From positions 81,075 through 145,074 of the forward strand of contig NZ_BBZF01000012.1 in NCBI RefSeq assembly GCF_020884795.1: DNA of 64,000 nucleotides. The letters are read 5' to 3'. This DNA comes from Micromonospora okii (GTDB lineage Bacteria > Actinomycetota > Actinomycetes > Mycobacteriales > Micromonosporaceae). Under the pieces are notes generated by a model that saw nothing but the letters and a program-made list of their open reading frames with translations, did not search any database and had not been told where the DNA came from. Of the stretch, positions 1-8,345 are shown piece after piece (the stretch's first letter is position 1; each line of letters opens with the position of its first letter). A program made the position numbers and the translations under genes.

Positions 1-1
1 C

Positions 2-142
<141 letters not shown>

Positions 143-171
143 CCCCTGCGGCCGGGACGCCGCGCCCCCGC

Positions 172-194
172 GTATGTTGTATCGTACGGCATAC
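172..194. promoter_or_regulatory. TetR-type operator upstream of the first tetR gene (site A)
   Basis: Half-sites GTATGNNGTA and TACNNCATAC face each other across 3 bp, forming a clean dyad that ends 25 bp before the ATG at 219. This position fits autorepression. Related sequences occur at 1137-1164, 15151-15166 and 26954-26969. Confidence 0.65.
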
Positions 195-218
195 GGCAGC
201 GCCGAGGATGGAGGGGCG

Positions 219-1007
219 ATGAGTCCGGACGACCGGGGCAGGGGTGTCGCCGATCCGGCCCGGAGCTTGGCCCTGCTCTGGGGGCCCCGTGGCCCGGACG
301 CCCGCAGCAGGTCCAACCTCGGCGTCGAGAAGATCGTCCTCGCGGCCGTCGACATGGTCGACGCGGACGGGCTGGCCGAGCTCTCCATGCGCCGGCTCGC
401 CCAGGCGCTCGGCGTCGGCGTGATGTCCCTCTACACGTACGTGCCGGGCAAGGCGGAGCTGATCGAGCTGATGATCGACACCGTCTACGGCGAGACCGTC
501 GGCCCCGACCCCCTGCCGGCCGGGTGGCGGGTGGCCCTGGAGCGGGTGGCCCGCACCAACTGGGAGCTCTACCGCCGCCACCCCTGGGTGCTGCGCATCC
601 CGGTGGGTCGCCCGCCGCTGGGTCCGCACGCCATGGCGAAGTACGAGTACGAGCTGCGCGCCGTCGAGGGGCTCGGCCTGACCGAGGTCGAGATGGACTC
701 GACCGTGCGGCTGGTCACCGACTACGCCGAGGGGGTCGCCCGGCGGGCCGTCGAGGCGTCCGTGCTGGAGCGGGAGAGCGGGATGACCGACGAGCAGTGG
801 TGGCGGGTCTGCGGGCCGCTGCTCGGCGCGTTCGTCGACGGGGCCCGGTTCCCGGTCGCCACCCGGGTCGGTTCGGCGGCCGGGGCCGCCCACGGCGGGT
901 CGTACTCCCCGGAACACGCCTTCGAGTTCGGGCTCCAGCGCCTGCTCGACGGCATCGAGGTCTTCATCGCGGCCCGGACGGCGCAGGCCGGGGTGACCCC
1001 CGGCTGA
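219..1007 (+). CDS. TetR-family transcriptional repressor (TetR_C_1 type)
   Basis: A 262-aa cytoplasmic repressor. The N-terminal helix-turn-helix is around residues 35-80 (RRLAQALGVGVMSLYTYVPGKAEL). It is followed by a long all-helical ligand domain of the kind found in tetracycline-type TetR proteins. I chose ATG 219 because GGAGGGG sits at 210-216; an in-frame ATG at 174 has no ribosome site and would lie inside the operator. The gene precedes a DrrAB-like ABC exporter read in the same direction, and both carry the GTAYG-type operator. It probably represses itself and the exporter until the product or an intermediate binds. It is clearly paralogous to the TetR at 26994, sharing the DPARSLA-LW start and the YTYVPGKAEL segment. 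Confidence 0.88.
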   Translation: MSPDDRGRGVADPARSLALLWGPRGPDARSRSNLGVEKIVLAAVDMVDADGLAELSMRRLAQALGVGVMSLYTYVPGKAELIELMIDTVYGETVGPDPLPAGWRVALERVARTNWELYRRHPWVLRIPVGRPPLGPHAMAKYEYELRAVEGLGLTEVEMDSTVRLVTDYAEGVARRAVEASVLERESGMTDEQWWRVCGPLLGAFVDGARFPVATRVGSAAGAAHGGSYSPEHAFEFGLQRLLDGIEVFIAARTAQAGVTPG

Positions 1008-1031
1008 CCCGGCCGCCCGTCGGGCGGGTGT

Positions 1032-1061
1032 CGCCCGGCCGCCGCTCACGGCGGCCGGGCG
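1032..1061 (+). terminator. Terminator-like hairpin after tetR
   Basis: A perfect 13-bp GC stem (CGCCCGGCCGCCG with its complement) around a CTCA loop, 24 bp after the tetR stop codon. There is no U tract, as is usual in high-GC actinomycetes. Confidence 0.6.
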
Positions 1062-1136
1062 CACGTTCGTGCCGGCGCGTTGCCGCTGCTGGCGTGCCTG
1101 TCGTCCGGGTGGCGCGCCGGCGCGGGCAACGCCACC

Positions 1137-1164
1137 GTATGCGCTACCGTATGCTGTACGCTAA
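1137..1164. promoter_or_regulatory. TetR-type operator upstream of the ABC exporter (site B)
   Basis: Two tandem half-sites, GTATGCGCTA at 1137 and GTATGCTGTA at 1149, are followed by CGCTAA. The segment 1149-1164 matches site C at 15151 in 13 of 16 positions. It lies 46 bp upstream of the GTG start of the ATPase gene, in the promoter region. Confidence 0.6.
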
Positions 1165-1209
1165 CCGTCGTCGAACTGTGTCCATCAGGTGTGTTCAGGA
1201 GGGAGCGAC

Positions 1210-2286
1210 GTGACAGCGGGCAATTACGCGATTGTCGCGGAGGGACTGCGCAAGCGGTACGGGGACAGGTACGCCCTGGACGGCTTCGACCTACGGGTCC
1301 GGCCGGGCACGGTGTGCGGCCTGCTCGGCCCGAACGGGGCCGGCAAGACCACCTCCGTGCGGATCCTCTCCACCCTGCTGCGCTTCGACGAGGGCCGCGC
1401 CGAGGTCGCCGGCTTCGACGTGGCGCGCCAGGCCGACCAGGTGCGCTACCGCATCGGCCTGGTCGGGCAGAACGCCGCCGTCGACGAGGTGCTCAGCGGC
1501 TACCAGAACCTGGTCATCTTCGGCCGGCTGTTCCACCTCGGCGCCAAGCGCGCCCAGCAGCGCGCCAACGAGCTGCTGGAGCGCTTCGGGCTCGCCGACG
1601 CCGGCAGCAAGCCGGTCAAGGCGTACTCGGGCGGCATGCGCCGCCGGCTCGACCTGGCTGCCGGGATGATCCTGACGCCGTCGGTGCTCTTCCTCGACGA
1701 GCCGACCACCGGGCTGGACCCGCGCAGCCGCAACGAGGTGTGGGAGTCGGTCCGGGAGCTGGTCCGTTCCGGCACCACGGTCCTGCTCACCACCCAGTAC
1801 CTCGACGAGGCCGACCAGCTCGCCGACCAGATCTCGGTGATCGACACCGGGAAGGTCATCGCCGAGGGCACCCCCGACGAGCTGAAGGCCCAGCTCGGCG
1901 GCGACCGCATCGACCTGGTCGTGCACAACGCCGCCGATCTGGCTTCGGCCGCCGCGCAGCTCCGCCAGGTGGCCGGCACCGAGCCCGAGGTCGACCCGGA
2001 CCGCCGCTTCCTCAGCGCCCAGGTCGGGCACCGGGCCGCCGCCCTCACCGAGGTGCTGCGGGGGCTCGACGCCGCAGGCGTCACCGTCGAGGACGTGGCG
2101 CTGCGCCGCCCCACGCTGGACGAGGTCTTCCTGCACCTGACCGGCCGCCGCCCGCAGACCGCCGAGGAGGCCGAGGCGGCCGAGAAGGAGAAGAAGGCGA
2201 AGAAGGGCAAGGGGCGCAAGGGCAAGGGCGACGAGTCGAAGTCCGGCAGCCCCCGCTCGGAGAACGTCGAGGAGGTTCCCGCGTGA
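1210..2286 (+). CDS. ABC exporter ATP-binding subunit, DrrA-like
   Basis: A 358-aa ATPase that would power drug or antibiotic export together with the permease encoded next. Walker A is GPNGAGKTT near residue 40, the signature is YSGGMRRRLDLA near 138 and Walker B is LFLDEPTTGLDP near 160. The C-terminal extension typical of daunorubicin-resistance (DrrA) ATPases is present and ends in an unusual Lys/Gly-rich tail (KEKKAKKGKGRKGKG). GTG 1210 is chosen because AGGAGGG lies just upstream. The stop codon overlaps the permease start, so the two are translationally coupled. The TetR-type site at 1137-1164 suggests control by the upstream repressor. It is probably self-resistance or export for the cluster product; the substrate is not visible from the sequence. 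Confidence 0.92.
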   Translation: MTAGNYAIVAEGLRKRYGDRYALDGFDLRVRPGTVCGLLGPNGAGKTTSVRILSTLLRFDEGRAEVAGFDVARQADQVRYRIGLVGQNAAVDEVLSGYQNLVIFGRLFHLGAKRAQQRANELLERFGLADAGSKPVKAYSGGMRRRLDLAAGMILTPSVLFLDEPTTGLDPRSRNEVWESVRELVRSGTTVLLTTQYLDEADQLADQISVIDTGKVIAEGTPDELKAQLGGDRIDLVVHNAADLASAAAQLRQVAGTEPEVDPDRRFLSAQVGHRAAALTEVLRGLDAAGVTVEDVALRRPTLDEVFLHLTGRRPQTAEEAEAAEKEKKAKKGKGRKGKGDESKSGSPRSENVEEVPA

Positions 2287-3116
2287 CCAGCGCGACCCTG
2301 CCCGGCGCCGCGTCGCCGGACGTGGTGCACGGCCGTCCGTCCCTGCTGGGCGACAGCGTCACCCTGACCCAGCGCAGCCTGGCCCACTGGCGCCGCAACC
2401 CGGGGCCGCTGATCGCGTCCCTCGGGTTCAACATCGTCATGGTGCTGATGTTCGCCTACCTGTTCGGCGGCGCGTTGCAGGTGCCCGGCGGCGGCAGCTA
2501 CCGCGAGTTCCTGATGCCCGGCATGTTCGCCATGACCATGGTGTTCGGCATCAGCCTCACCACGCTCGCCGTCTCCGCCGACATGGACCGCGGGGTCACC
2601 GACCGCCTCCGGTCGATGCCCGTCTCCCCGCTGGCCCCACTGATCGGCCGGGCCGTGGCCGACATGTTCTTCGCCGTGGTCACCCTCGCGGTGATGCTGC
2701 TGGCCGGCCTCGCGGTCGGCTGGCGGGCGCACGGCGGCGTCGGCGACACCCTCGCCGCGTTCGGGCTGATCCTGCTGCTGCGCTTCGCCCTGGTCTGGGT
2801 GGGCATCTTCCTCGGCCTGGTGATGAAGGGCCAGGAGGCCGTGGCCGGCGTGCAGACCCTGGAGTTCCCGCTCGGCTTCCTGTCCAACGCCTTCGTCTCG
2901 CCGGCCACCATGCCGGGGTGGCTGGGCGCGATCGCCGAGTGGAACCCGCTGTCGGCGACGGTCGGCGCGATCCGGGAGCTGTTCGGCAACCCCGGGTGGG
3001 GCGGCGAGTCCTGGGTGGTGCAGAACTACCCGATGATGGCGGTGATCTGGCCGATCGTGCTGGTCGCCATCTTCCTGCCGCTGTCGTTGAGCAAGTACCG
3101 GTCCTTGAGTAGCTGA
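2283..3116 (+). CDS. ABC exporter permease subunit, DrrB-like (ABC-2 type)
   Basis: A 277-aa integral membrane protein with about six hydrophobic segments: SLGFNIVMVLMFAYLFGG, the MTMVFGISLTTLAV region, the FFAVVTLAVMLLAGLAVGW region, ILLLRFALVWVGIFLGLVM, a segment near FPLGFLSNAFV and the C-terminal VIWPIVLVAIFLPLSL. This is the ABC2_membrane architecture of DrrB-type permeases, including the FVSPATMPGWLGAIAEWNPLS signature. The GTG start at 2283 overlaps the ATPase stop codon. It forms the membrane channel of the two-gene exporter and is followed by a terminator hairpin at 3157-3191. Confidence 0.92.
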   Translation: MTSATLPGAASPDVVHGRPSLLGDSVTLTQRSLAHWRRNPGPLIASLGFNIVMVLMFAYLFGGALQVPGGGSYREFLMPGMFAMTMVFGISLTTLAVSADMDRGVTDRLRSMPVSPLAPLIGRAVADMFFAVVTLAVMLLAGLAVGWRAHGGVGDTLAAFGLILLLRFALVWVGIFLGLVMKGQEAVAGVQTLEFPLGFLSNAFVSPATMPGWLGAIAEWNPLSATVGAIRELFGNPGWGGESWVVQNYPMMAVIWPIVLVAIFLPLSLSKYRSLSS

Positions 3117-3156
3117 CGAGTGCGCTCGGAGCGCCGCATCGCACGATGAGGCGCAC

Positions 3157-3191
3157 GCTGCCCCCGGCCGACGGGAGTCGCCGGGGGCAGC
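3157..3191 (+). terminator. Terminator hairpin after the ABC exporter operon
   Basis: A perfect 12-bp stem (GCTGCCCCCGGC with its complement) and an 11-nt loop, 40 bp after the permease stop codon. Confidence 0.65.
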
Positions 3192-3252
3192 TTCGTGCCA
3201 TCCGCGCCCGGCCAGGCCGGCCGCGCGGGTGGACCGTCGAGGAGGAGGAGCC

Positions 3253-4344
3253 GTGAGAAGGAAGAGAGCCGTACCCGCGATCGCCGCCCTGGCCGTCGCC
3301 GCCGCCGTGGGCCTGGCCCCGGCCGAAGGGCCGGTGCGGGCCGCCGGGCGGGCCGACCCGGCCGCCGGGGGCGCGGCGGCGACGGCCCGGGGCCTGCCAG
3401 CGCTGCCCCCGAAATGCCGGAAGCTGACCTTCCCGGTGGCGCTGACCGAGGGCGGCCCGGTGGACCAGCGGATCGCCGGCACCCTGTGCCTGCCCCGGCG
3501 GGGCGCGGCGCGCACGGTCCAGGTGCTGATCCCCGGCGGCACCTACGGCCAGGCGTACTGGTTCCTGCGCGGCGACCCGCGCCGGCCGTCCTACGTGGAG
3601 ACGATGACCCGAGCCGGGTACGCGGTGCTGGCCATCGACCGGCTCGGCGCGGGCCACAGCTCGGCGCCCCCGTTCGACCGGTACGCCCCGGACACCCAGC
3701 AGGCGGTGATGACGCAGCTCGTCCGCGCCGTCCGCGCGGGCGGGGCCGGCGGGCGGAGCTTCGACCGGATCGTCCTCGTCGGCCACTCGTTCGGGGCCAC
3801 CCTGGCCCGCACGATCGGCATCCACCGGCCGCACGACGTCGACGGGCTGATCCTCACCGCGGAAGCGAGCGCCCGGGTGGAGATCCCCTGGAACGACGTC
3901 ATCCACGCCGCCGGTCAGGACCCGAAGTTCGCCTCCCGGGGCCTGGACCCGGCCTACTACACCACCCGGCCGGGCCTAAGGGGCGTCTGGTTTTACGACC
4001 GGTCCAACGCGCACCCGGCGGTGATCGCCCTCGACGAGCTGACCAAGCAGCCCGACGTCTACACCGAGGAGTTCCCGCTGCCGGAGGAGAACGTGGCCAT
4101 CCGCGTGCCGGTGCTCATCGTGGTCGGCCAGCACGACCGGCTGGTCTGCGGCGCGGAGGGCAGCGACTGCTCCAGCTCCCGGGCGCTGCTGGCGCAGGAG
4201 AAGCGCTGGTACCCGAACGCGCCGCTGCGGGTCGAGGTCGTCGGCCGCACCGGGCACGCGCTCAACCTGCACCGCAGCGCGCCGGCGTGGATGAGCGTCG
4301 CCCGCGACTGGGTCGACCGGAACGTGGGCGCCGGCCGGCGCTGA
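3253..4344 (+). CDS. Secreted alpha/beta-hydrolase
   Basis: A 363-aa protein. A signal peptide is evident: basic start RRKR, then a hydrophobic Ala/Val/Leu stretch and an Ala-rich cleavage region around residues 25-32. The body is an alpha/beta-hydrolase, with an oxyanion-type IPGGTYGQAYW segment, the nucleophile elbow GHSFGA near residue 178, an Asp in VVGQHDRLVCG and a catalytic His in GRTGHALNLH. GTG 3253 follows GGAGGAGGAG directly. The enzyme would act outside the cell as an esterase, lipase or peptidase; the substrate cannot be read from the sequence. Two Cys near VCGAEGSDCS may form a disulfide. A terminator separates it from the ABC operon, and no cluster-type operator is seen upstream. 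It may be a neighbour rather than a pathway gene. Confidence 0.8.
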   Translation: MRRKRAVPAIAALAVAAAVGLAPAEGPVRAAGRADPAAGGAAATARGLPALPPKCRKLTFPVALTEGGPVDQRIAGTLCLPRRGAARTVQVLIPGGTYGQAYWFLRGDPRRPSYVETMTRAGYAVLAIDRLGAGHSSAPPFDRYAPDTQQAVMTQLVRAVRAGGAGGRSFDRIVLVGHSFGATLARTIGIHRPHDVDGLILTAEASARVEIPWNDVIHAAGQDPKFASRGLDPAYYTTRPGLRGVWFYDRSNAHPAVIALDELTKQPDVYTEEFPLPEENVAIRVPVLIVVGQHDRLVCGAEGSDCSSSRALLAQEKRWYPNAPLRVEVVGRTGHALNLHRSAPAWMSVARDWVDRNVGAGRR

Positions 4345-4440
4345 CGTACCGGCGTGCGGCGGGAGCCGGTGGGGGGCCGTGCCCGGCCTTCCGCCGGCCT
4401 CCCACCCCGCCTGCGCGGGCCTGCTGACTGCGCCCGCCCC

Positions 4441-4494
4441 GCCCCGCCCAGCCCCGCCCCGCCCAGCCCCGCCCCGCCCAGCCCCGCCCCGCCC
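4441..4494. repeat. 15-bp GC tandem repeat
   Basis: Three exact copies of GCCCCGCCCAGCCCC plus a partial fourth, in non-coding DNA between convergent genes. No function is evident; it is probably a slippage-prone microsatellite-like array. Confidence 0.85.
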
Positions 4495-4596
4495 TACCGC
4501 GATGGTGGCGGGGCGGCGCTGTTCTCCGTATTGCGCCTGCACCCTTGGCGTAACGCAGCGTGAATTCCCTCGACGGCGCGCCCAACCCCTTCGCCC

Positions 4597-4723
4597 CCTT
4601 TGCTCTGCTTCCCCATATGCAACGATCACCCAGCGCAAGAAACCCGCCTCTCCGCGGTCAGGCTCGTATCCTGCGCATGACCAGCTCAGGGCGTGTGTTG
4701 CGTAGGTTGGTGCAGAGCAAAGG
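4597..4723. repeat. Dispersed inverted-repeat element, copy 1
   Basis: The left end CCTTTGCTCTGCTTCC (4597-4612) is mirrored at 4709-4723 by GGTGCAGAGCAAAGG. The flanking inner sequence ATGCAACG and its counterpart TGTTGCGTAGG are also related. The same ends bound the palindrome at 19906-19976. Both copies lie between convergent genes. Confidence 0.7.
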
Positions 4724-5009
4724 GGCGGGTGGGAGTGTGGGCGGCCGACGGCTCGTGACGCAGAGTCCAATCGGGGGCCGTGGTGAGTCAGGTCTCGCAG
4801 CCGTGACGGATCGTGACCGGCGTGCGGCGGGCCCGCAGCGGCCGGCGACGCGGTGCCGGCTGCGGGCCTGGCAAAGGGTGAACCGGTCGGCCGCCTGCTC
4901 GTGAACAATGAGCCGCTACCCGCTGCGCTCCACGCCGTCTTCGGGCCAGTCGCCGCCAGCGAGGAGTTCCCACGGGCATCCCCCGGCGGCAGGGCCCCCG
5001 ACCGAGCGG

Positions 5010-5045
5010 AACGAGCACCCGGTGGCGAACCACCGGGTGCTCGTT
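5010..5045 (-). terminator. Terminator of the EamA-MFS operon
   Basis: A perfect 16-bp stem (AACGAGCACCCGGTGG with its complement) closed by a CGAA tetraloop, 50 bp beyond the MFS stop codon. The AACGAG end gives a short U-containing run on the leftward transcript. It may also stop rightward transcription. Confidence 0.75.
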
Positions 5046-5094
5046 GCCGTGCGGACGCCGGCCGGGGCTGCTCCCGCCCCGGCCTGCCGCCCGG

Positions 5095-6570
5095 TCAGGG
5101 GCGGTCGGGTCCGACCGGGGTCGGCCGCGTGTTCGTGGAGCGGCGGATGAAGAGTGCGACGACGAGCGTGGCGAGCGCGAAGGCCCCGCCGGCGACGAAG
5201 CTCGCCGACATGCCGCGCAGGAAGACGTACCCGCCGATCGCCTCCTGCGGCAGGTCGGCCGGGACGCTGCCGGCCGCCCGGGTGCTGGCCGCGGTCATCA
5301 CGGTGACCAGGACGGCGAGCGCCAGTGACGCGCCCAGCGTGGTGGTCGCGCTGATCATGCTGGACGCCGAGCCGGTCTCGTCGTCGTCCACCCCGGAGGT
5401 GCCCAGGACGGTGGCCGGGATCGTGCCCAGGGCGATGCCCGCGCCGAGCAGCAGCAGCGCCGGCAGCACGTCGGTGGCGTAGGTGGTGTCCAGGTCCAGC
5501 CGGGACAGCAGGAGGTTCGACGCGACCAGCATGGCCGCGCCGAGGACGACCAGCGGCCGGGCGCCGACCTTCGGCTGGAGCTTCACCACGGCCCCGGCCA
5601 GGGCCAGCAGGGTGACCGTCACGGGCAGGAAGGCCAGCGCCGCGACCAGCGGCGAGAAGCCCAGCCCCTGCTGGAAGAACTGGGTCAGGAAGAAGAGCTG
5701 GCCGATCTGGCTGCCCTGCACGAGTAGCACCGCCAGGTACGCGCAGACCCGGTTGCGGTCGGCGAAGAGGCGGGGCACCACGATCGGCTGCCGGGCCCGG
5801 CGTTCGATCGCCACGAAGGCCAGCAGCAGGACGACCCCGGCGGCGATCAGCCCCTGCACCGTCGGGCTGCCCCAGCCCTCGCTGCCGGCGGCGGAGAGCG
5901 CCCAGACCAGCGCCCCGACGCCGAGGGCCGAGGTGAGCGCCCCGGCGACGTCGAAGCGGCCCGGGTTCGGCTCGGTCTCCCGCACCACGAACGGCGCGCA
6001 GAGCAGCACCAGCGCGCCGATCGGCACGTTGAGCATCAGCACCCAGCGCCACGAGCTCGCCGAGGTGAGGGTGCCGGCCAGCAGCAGGCCGAGCGCCGCG
6101 CCCAGCCCGCCGACGGCCGTGTAGACGGCGATGGCGCGCCGACGCAGGGGGCCCTCGGCGAACATGCTCACGATCAGGGCCAGGACGCAGGGCGCGGTGA
6201 GCGCGGCGCCCACGCCCTGCACCGCGCGGGCGGTGATCAGCATCCACGGCTCGGTGGCCAGCCCCCGGGCCAGGCAGGCCACGGAGAACAGGGCCACGCC
6301 GGCGAGGAAGACCTTCCGCCGGCCGAGGATGTCCCCGGCGCGCCCGCCGAGCAGCAGCAGGCCGCCGAAGGTGAGCAGGTAGGCGTTGATCACCCAGGAC
6401 AACGCGACGGGATCGAGGGCCAGTTCGGCGCTCATCCCGGGCAGGGCGATGTTGACGATCATCTCGTCGATCAGGATCATCGTCTGGCCGGCGACGACGA
6501 CCGCCAGCGCGATGCCGTACCGGGCGGGGGTGCTCCTCGCCGGCGGTGCGGCGGTCAGGGACGCGGACAT
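5095..6570 (-). CDS. MFS drug exporter, DHA2 (EmrB/QacA) family, 14 TM
   Basis: A 491-aa membrane protein with about 14 hydrophobic helices. Family motifs include the DEMIVNIALPGM segment in TM1, SWVINAYLLTFGGLLLLGGRAGDILGRRK (motif A) and the motif C-like GGLGAALGLLLAG. It is a proton-driven multidrug-type exporter, probably for the cluster product or an intermediate. It is the second gene of a leftward operon with the EamA transporter (40-bp gap), driven from the SARP-type region at 7667-7737. Together with the ABC pair this gives three distinct exporters within 8 kb. Confidence 0.92.
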   Translation of the reverse strand: MSASLTAAPPARSTPARYGIALAVVVAGQTMILIDEMIVNIALPGMSAELALDPVALSWVINAYLLTFGGLLLLGGRAGDILGRRKVFLAGVALFSVACLARGLATEPWMLITARAVQGVGAALTAPCVLALIVSMFAEGPLRRRAIAVYTAVGGLGAALGLLLAGTLTSASSWRWVLMLNVPIGALVLLCAPFVVRETEPNPGRFDVAGALTSALGVGALVWALSAAGSEGWGSPTVQGLIAAGVVLLLAFVAIERRARQPIVVPRLFADRNRVCAYLAVLLVQGSQIGQLFFLTQFFQQGLGFSPLVAALAFLPVTVTLLALAGAVVKLQPKVGARPLVVLGAAMLVASNLLLSRLDLDTTYATDVLPALLLLGAGIALGTIPATVLGTSGVDDDETGSASSMISATTTLGASLALAVLVTVMTAASTRAAGSVPADLPQEAIGGYVFLRGMSASFVAGGAFALATLVVALFIRRSTNTRPTPVGPDRP

Positions 6571-6610
6571 CGGGGATCTCCTGTCTCGTGCGGGTCGGGG
6601 GTGCGGGACA

Positions 6611-7594
6611 TCACGCGGCCCGGCGGCGCGGCTCGCCGGCGGCAGCCGAGGCGACGGCGTCGCCGCTGGCCGGGGTGAGACCGGCCGAGGCGACGGCCGG
6701 GTCGACCGTGGCGGGAGAGCCGCCGGGCCAGCGGGCGAGCAGCACGCCGAGCACGGCGACGACCATGCCGGCCACCTGGAGGCCGGTCACCGGGGTGTCC
6801 TCCAGCCAGACGCTGCCCAGCAGCAGCACCACCGGCACCAGGTAGAGCACGGTGGAGGAGAGGACCGGGCCCTCGTCGCGGACCATCCGCACGAAGAACG
6901 TGAAGACCACGGCGGTGTTGAGGATGCCGAGCACGGCCAGGGCGATCAGGACCTCGGTGGACCAGGTCGGGGCGGGGCCCCAGTCCTGCCAGGTGAGGGT
7001 CAGCGCCGCCCAGCCCACGCCGAACAGCGCCTGGCTGGCCGAGAGCACCAGCGGGCGCATCCCCTCGTCCCGCATCACCCGGACCATGTAGAACAGCGCG
7101 TAGCCGTAGGCCACGGCCGCGACGAAGTTGATCAGCGAACTCCAGGTGAACCAGCGGCCGATCTCCTCCCACGGCGGGAACATCAGCAGCACCCCGACGA
7201 AGCCGACCAGCACCCCGGCGGCCAGCCGGCCGCCCCCGACCCGCTGCCGCAGCAGCGGCGCGAGCAGCAGCGCCCAGAGCGGGACGCTGGCGTTGAACAC
7301 CGACACCACGCCGACGTCCTCGCCGGTCGCGTCGGGCACGAGCTGCACCAGCAGCACCGGCAGCGCGTTGACCAGGAACGAGATCAGCAGCAGGCGCAAC
7401 CAGACCTGGGGGCGGCGGGGCAGCGCCGAGGCCGTCAGGGCGACGATCGCCAGCATGGCCGCCGCGCCGACGGCGACCCGGATGAGGCTGAACTGCGTCG
7501 GGTTCATGCCCCCGAGCGCCATCTTGATCCAGAAATAGGTCGAGCCCCACATCAGGGCCACTGCGCCGAAACGCATCAACGCACCACTGCTCAC
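6611..7594 (-). CDS. EamA/DMT-family transporter, 10 TM
   Basis: A 327-aa protein with two EamA repeats and about ten hydrophobic segments. It starts SSGALMRFGAVALMWGSTYFWIK, and the WGS(T/N) signature after the first helix is typical of the drug/metabolite transporter superfamily. The second repeat begins near FNFVAAVAYGYALFYMVR. I chose GTG 7594 because AAGGGA lies 6 nt upstream of it; the GTG at 7609 is inside that region. It is first in a two-gene leftward operon with the MFS gene. It is likely an exporter of small metabolites; the substrate is unknown. Confidence 0.85.
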   Translation of the reverse strand: MSSGALMRFGAVALMWGSTYFWIKMALGGMNPTQFSLIRVAVGAAAMLAIVALTASALPRRPQVWLRLLLISFLVNALPVLLVQLVPDATGEDVGVVSVFNASVPLWALLLAPLLRQRVGGGRLAAGVLVGFVGVLLMFPPWEEIGRWFTWSSLINFVAAVAYGYALFYMVRVMRDEGMRPLVLSASQALFGVGWAALTLTWQDWGPAPTWSTEVLIALAVLGILNTAVVFTFFVRMVRDEGPVLSSTVLYLVPVVLLLGSVWLEDTPVTGLQVAGMVVAVLGVLLARWPGGSPATVDPAVASAGLTPASGDAVASAAAGEPRRRAA

Positions 7595-7666
7595 GGTCGA
7601 TCCCTTCACGAAGGCGGCGTCGGCTCACGGGCCGGCCCGGCTGCGTCACAGGCTTCTGGCCTCGCA

Positions 7667-7695
7667 TCGAGCGCCGACGGAGAACCGCTGGACAG
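7667..7695 (+). promoter_or_regulatory. SARP-type heptamer triplet (rightward, NTF2-like gene)
   Basis: TCGAGCG at 7667, CGGAGAA at 7678 and TGGACAG at 7689, each 11 bp apart. That is the one-turn spacing known for SARP activator sites. It lies about 105 bp upstream of the ATG at 7802. Confidence 0.6.
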
Positions 7696-7708
7696 CGGCC
7701 CCCGCCCA

Positions 7709-7737
7709 CTCCCGTCCGGCCCGCGAGGGGTTCTCCA
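7709..7737 (-). promoter_or_regulatory. SARP-type heptamer triplet (leftward, EamA-MFS operon)
   Basis: On the minus strand TGGAGAA (7737-7731), TCGCGGG (7726-7720) and ACGGGAG (7715-7709) have an exact 11-bp period. The array points towards the transporter operon starting at 7594. The third heptamer is weak. Confidence 0.55.
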
Positions 7738-7801
7738 GCGGGCCGGGGAAGCATCGCGGTCACCGACACCGCCGACCAGGCGAACAGAGAGGGCGGCACT
7801 G

Positions 7802-8254
7802 ATGACCGTGCAGATCGACAACGCCGCGGACCGGACGGCCTTCGCGCGGGTCTACGCCGAGGTCCAGCAGTTCTACGCCCGGCACATGTACCTGCTCGAC
7901 AGCGGCGCGGGCCGGGAGTGGGCCGAGACGTTCACCTCCGACGGGGTCTTCGCGCCCCCGTCCGCCCCGCGACCGATCGCGGGCCGCGCGGCGCTGGCCG
8001 CCGGCGTCGAGCAGGCGCACGCCGAGCTGCGGGAGAAGGGAGAGCAGCACCGGCACCTGCTGCTCTCCGTGGACGTCCGGCCGCAGATGGACGGGTCGCT
8101 GGCGGTGCGCAGCTACGCGCAGATCATCGCCACGCCCCGGGGCGGCGAGCCCCGGGTACACCTGATGTGCGTCACCCACGACGTGCTGGTCCGCGACGCC
8201 GACGGGCGGCTGCTGGTCCGGCACCGTCGGGTCACCCGGGACGACCGGCCCTGA
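7802..8254 (+). CDS. NTF2-like/SnoaL-type protein (nuclear transport factor 2 fold)
   Basis: A 150-aa soluble protein. The N-terminal YAEVQQFYARHMYLLDSG...WAETFTSDGVF is the usual opening helix pair and first strand of SnoaL_4/NTF2-fold proteins. The repeated beta pattern (HRHLLLSVDVR, AQIIATPRGG, VHLMCVTHDVLVRDADGRLLVRHRRV) follows. Members near polyketide genes act as cyclases, isomerases or hydroxylase partners. The catalytic residue is not fixed in this fold, so the reaction cannot be assigned. ATG 7802 follows GAGAGGG. It is a single gene facing the 3,5-epimerase gene and is divergent from the transporter operon, from which it is separated by a double SARP-type region. Confidence 0.75.
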   Translation: MTVQIDNAADRTAFARVYAEVQQFYARHMYLLDSGAGREWAETFTSDGVFAPPSAPRPIAGRAALAAGVEQAHAELREKGEQHRHLLLSVDVRPQMDGSLAVRSYAQIIATPRGGEPRVHLMCVTHDVLVRDADGRLLVRHRRVTRDDRP

Positions 8255-8265
8255 CCCACCGACTC

Positions 8266-8308
8266 CGCGACCCGGCGGCGCGTAGGGAAGCCGTGCCGCC
8301 GGGTCGCG
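8266..8308. terminator. Bidirectional terminator between the NTF2-like and epimerase genes
   Basis: A perfect 14-bp stem (CGCGACCCGGCGGC with its complement) around a 15-nt loop. It lies in the 91-bp gap between two convergent genes. Confidence 0.7.
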
Positions 8309-8345
8309 GGCCCACGAGTTCAGCGGGTGGGGCGCCGACCCCGGG

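Larger units (their letters stand above)
4345..5009. other. Non-coding convergent junction between the hydrolase and MFS genes
   Basis: No credible gene is seen in about 665 bp. The interval holds a 15-bp tandem repeat (4441-4494), a dispersed inverted-repeat element (4597-4723) and, at its right border, the terminator of the leftward transporter operon. Small frames here are low-complexity Pro/Arg/Ala translations without ribosome sites. Confidence 0.6.

Noticed and set aside
1500..3542. A 680-codon minus-strand frame across the ABC exporter genes
   Set aside because: Antisense shadow; it spans two coupled plus-strand genes with clear Walker and membrane motifs and itself shows only His/Arg/Gly-rich low complexity.
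4441..4494. Possible CRISPR-like array
   Set aside because: The 15-bp units are contiguous with no spacers; it is a simple GC tandem repeat.
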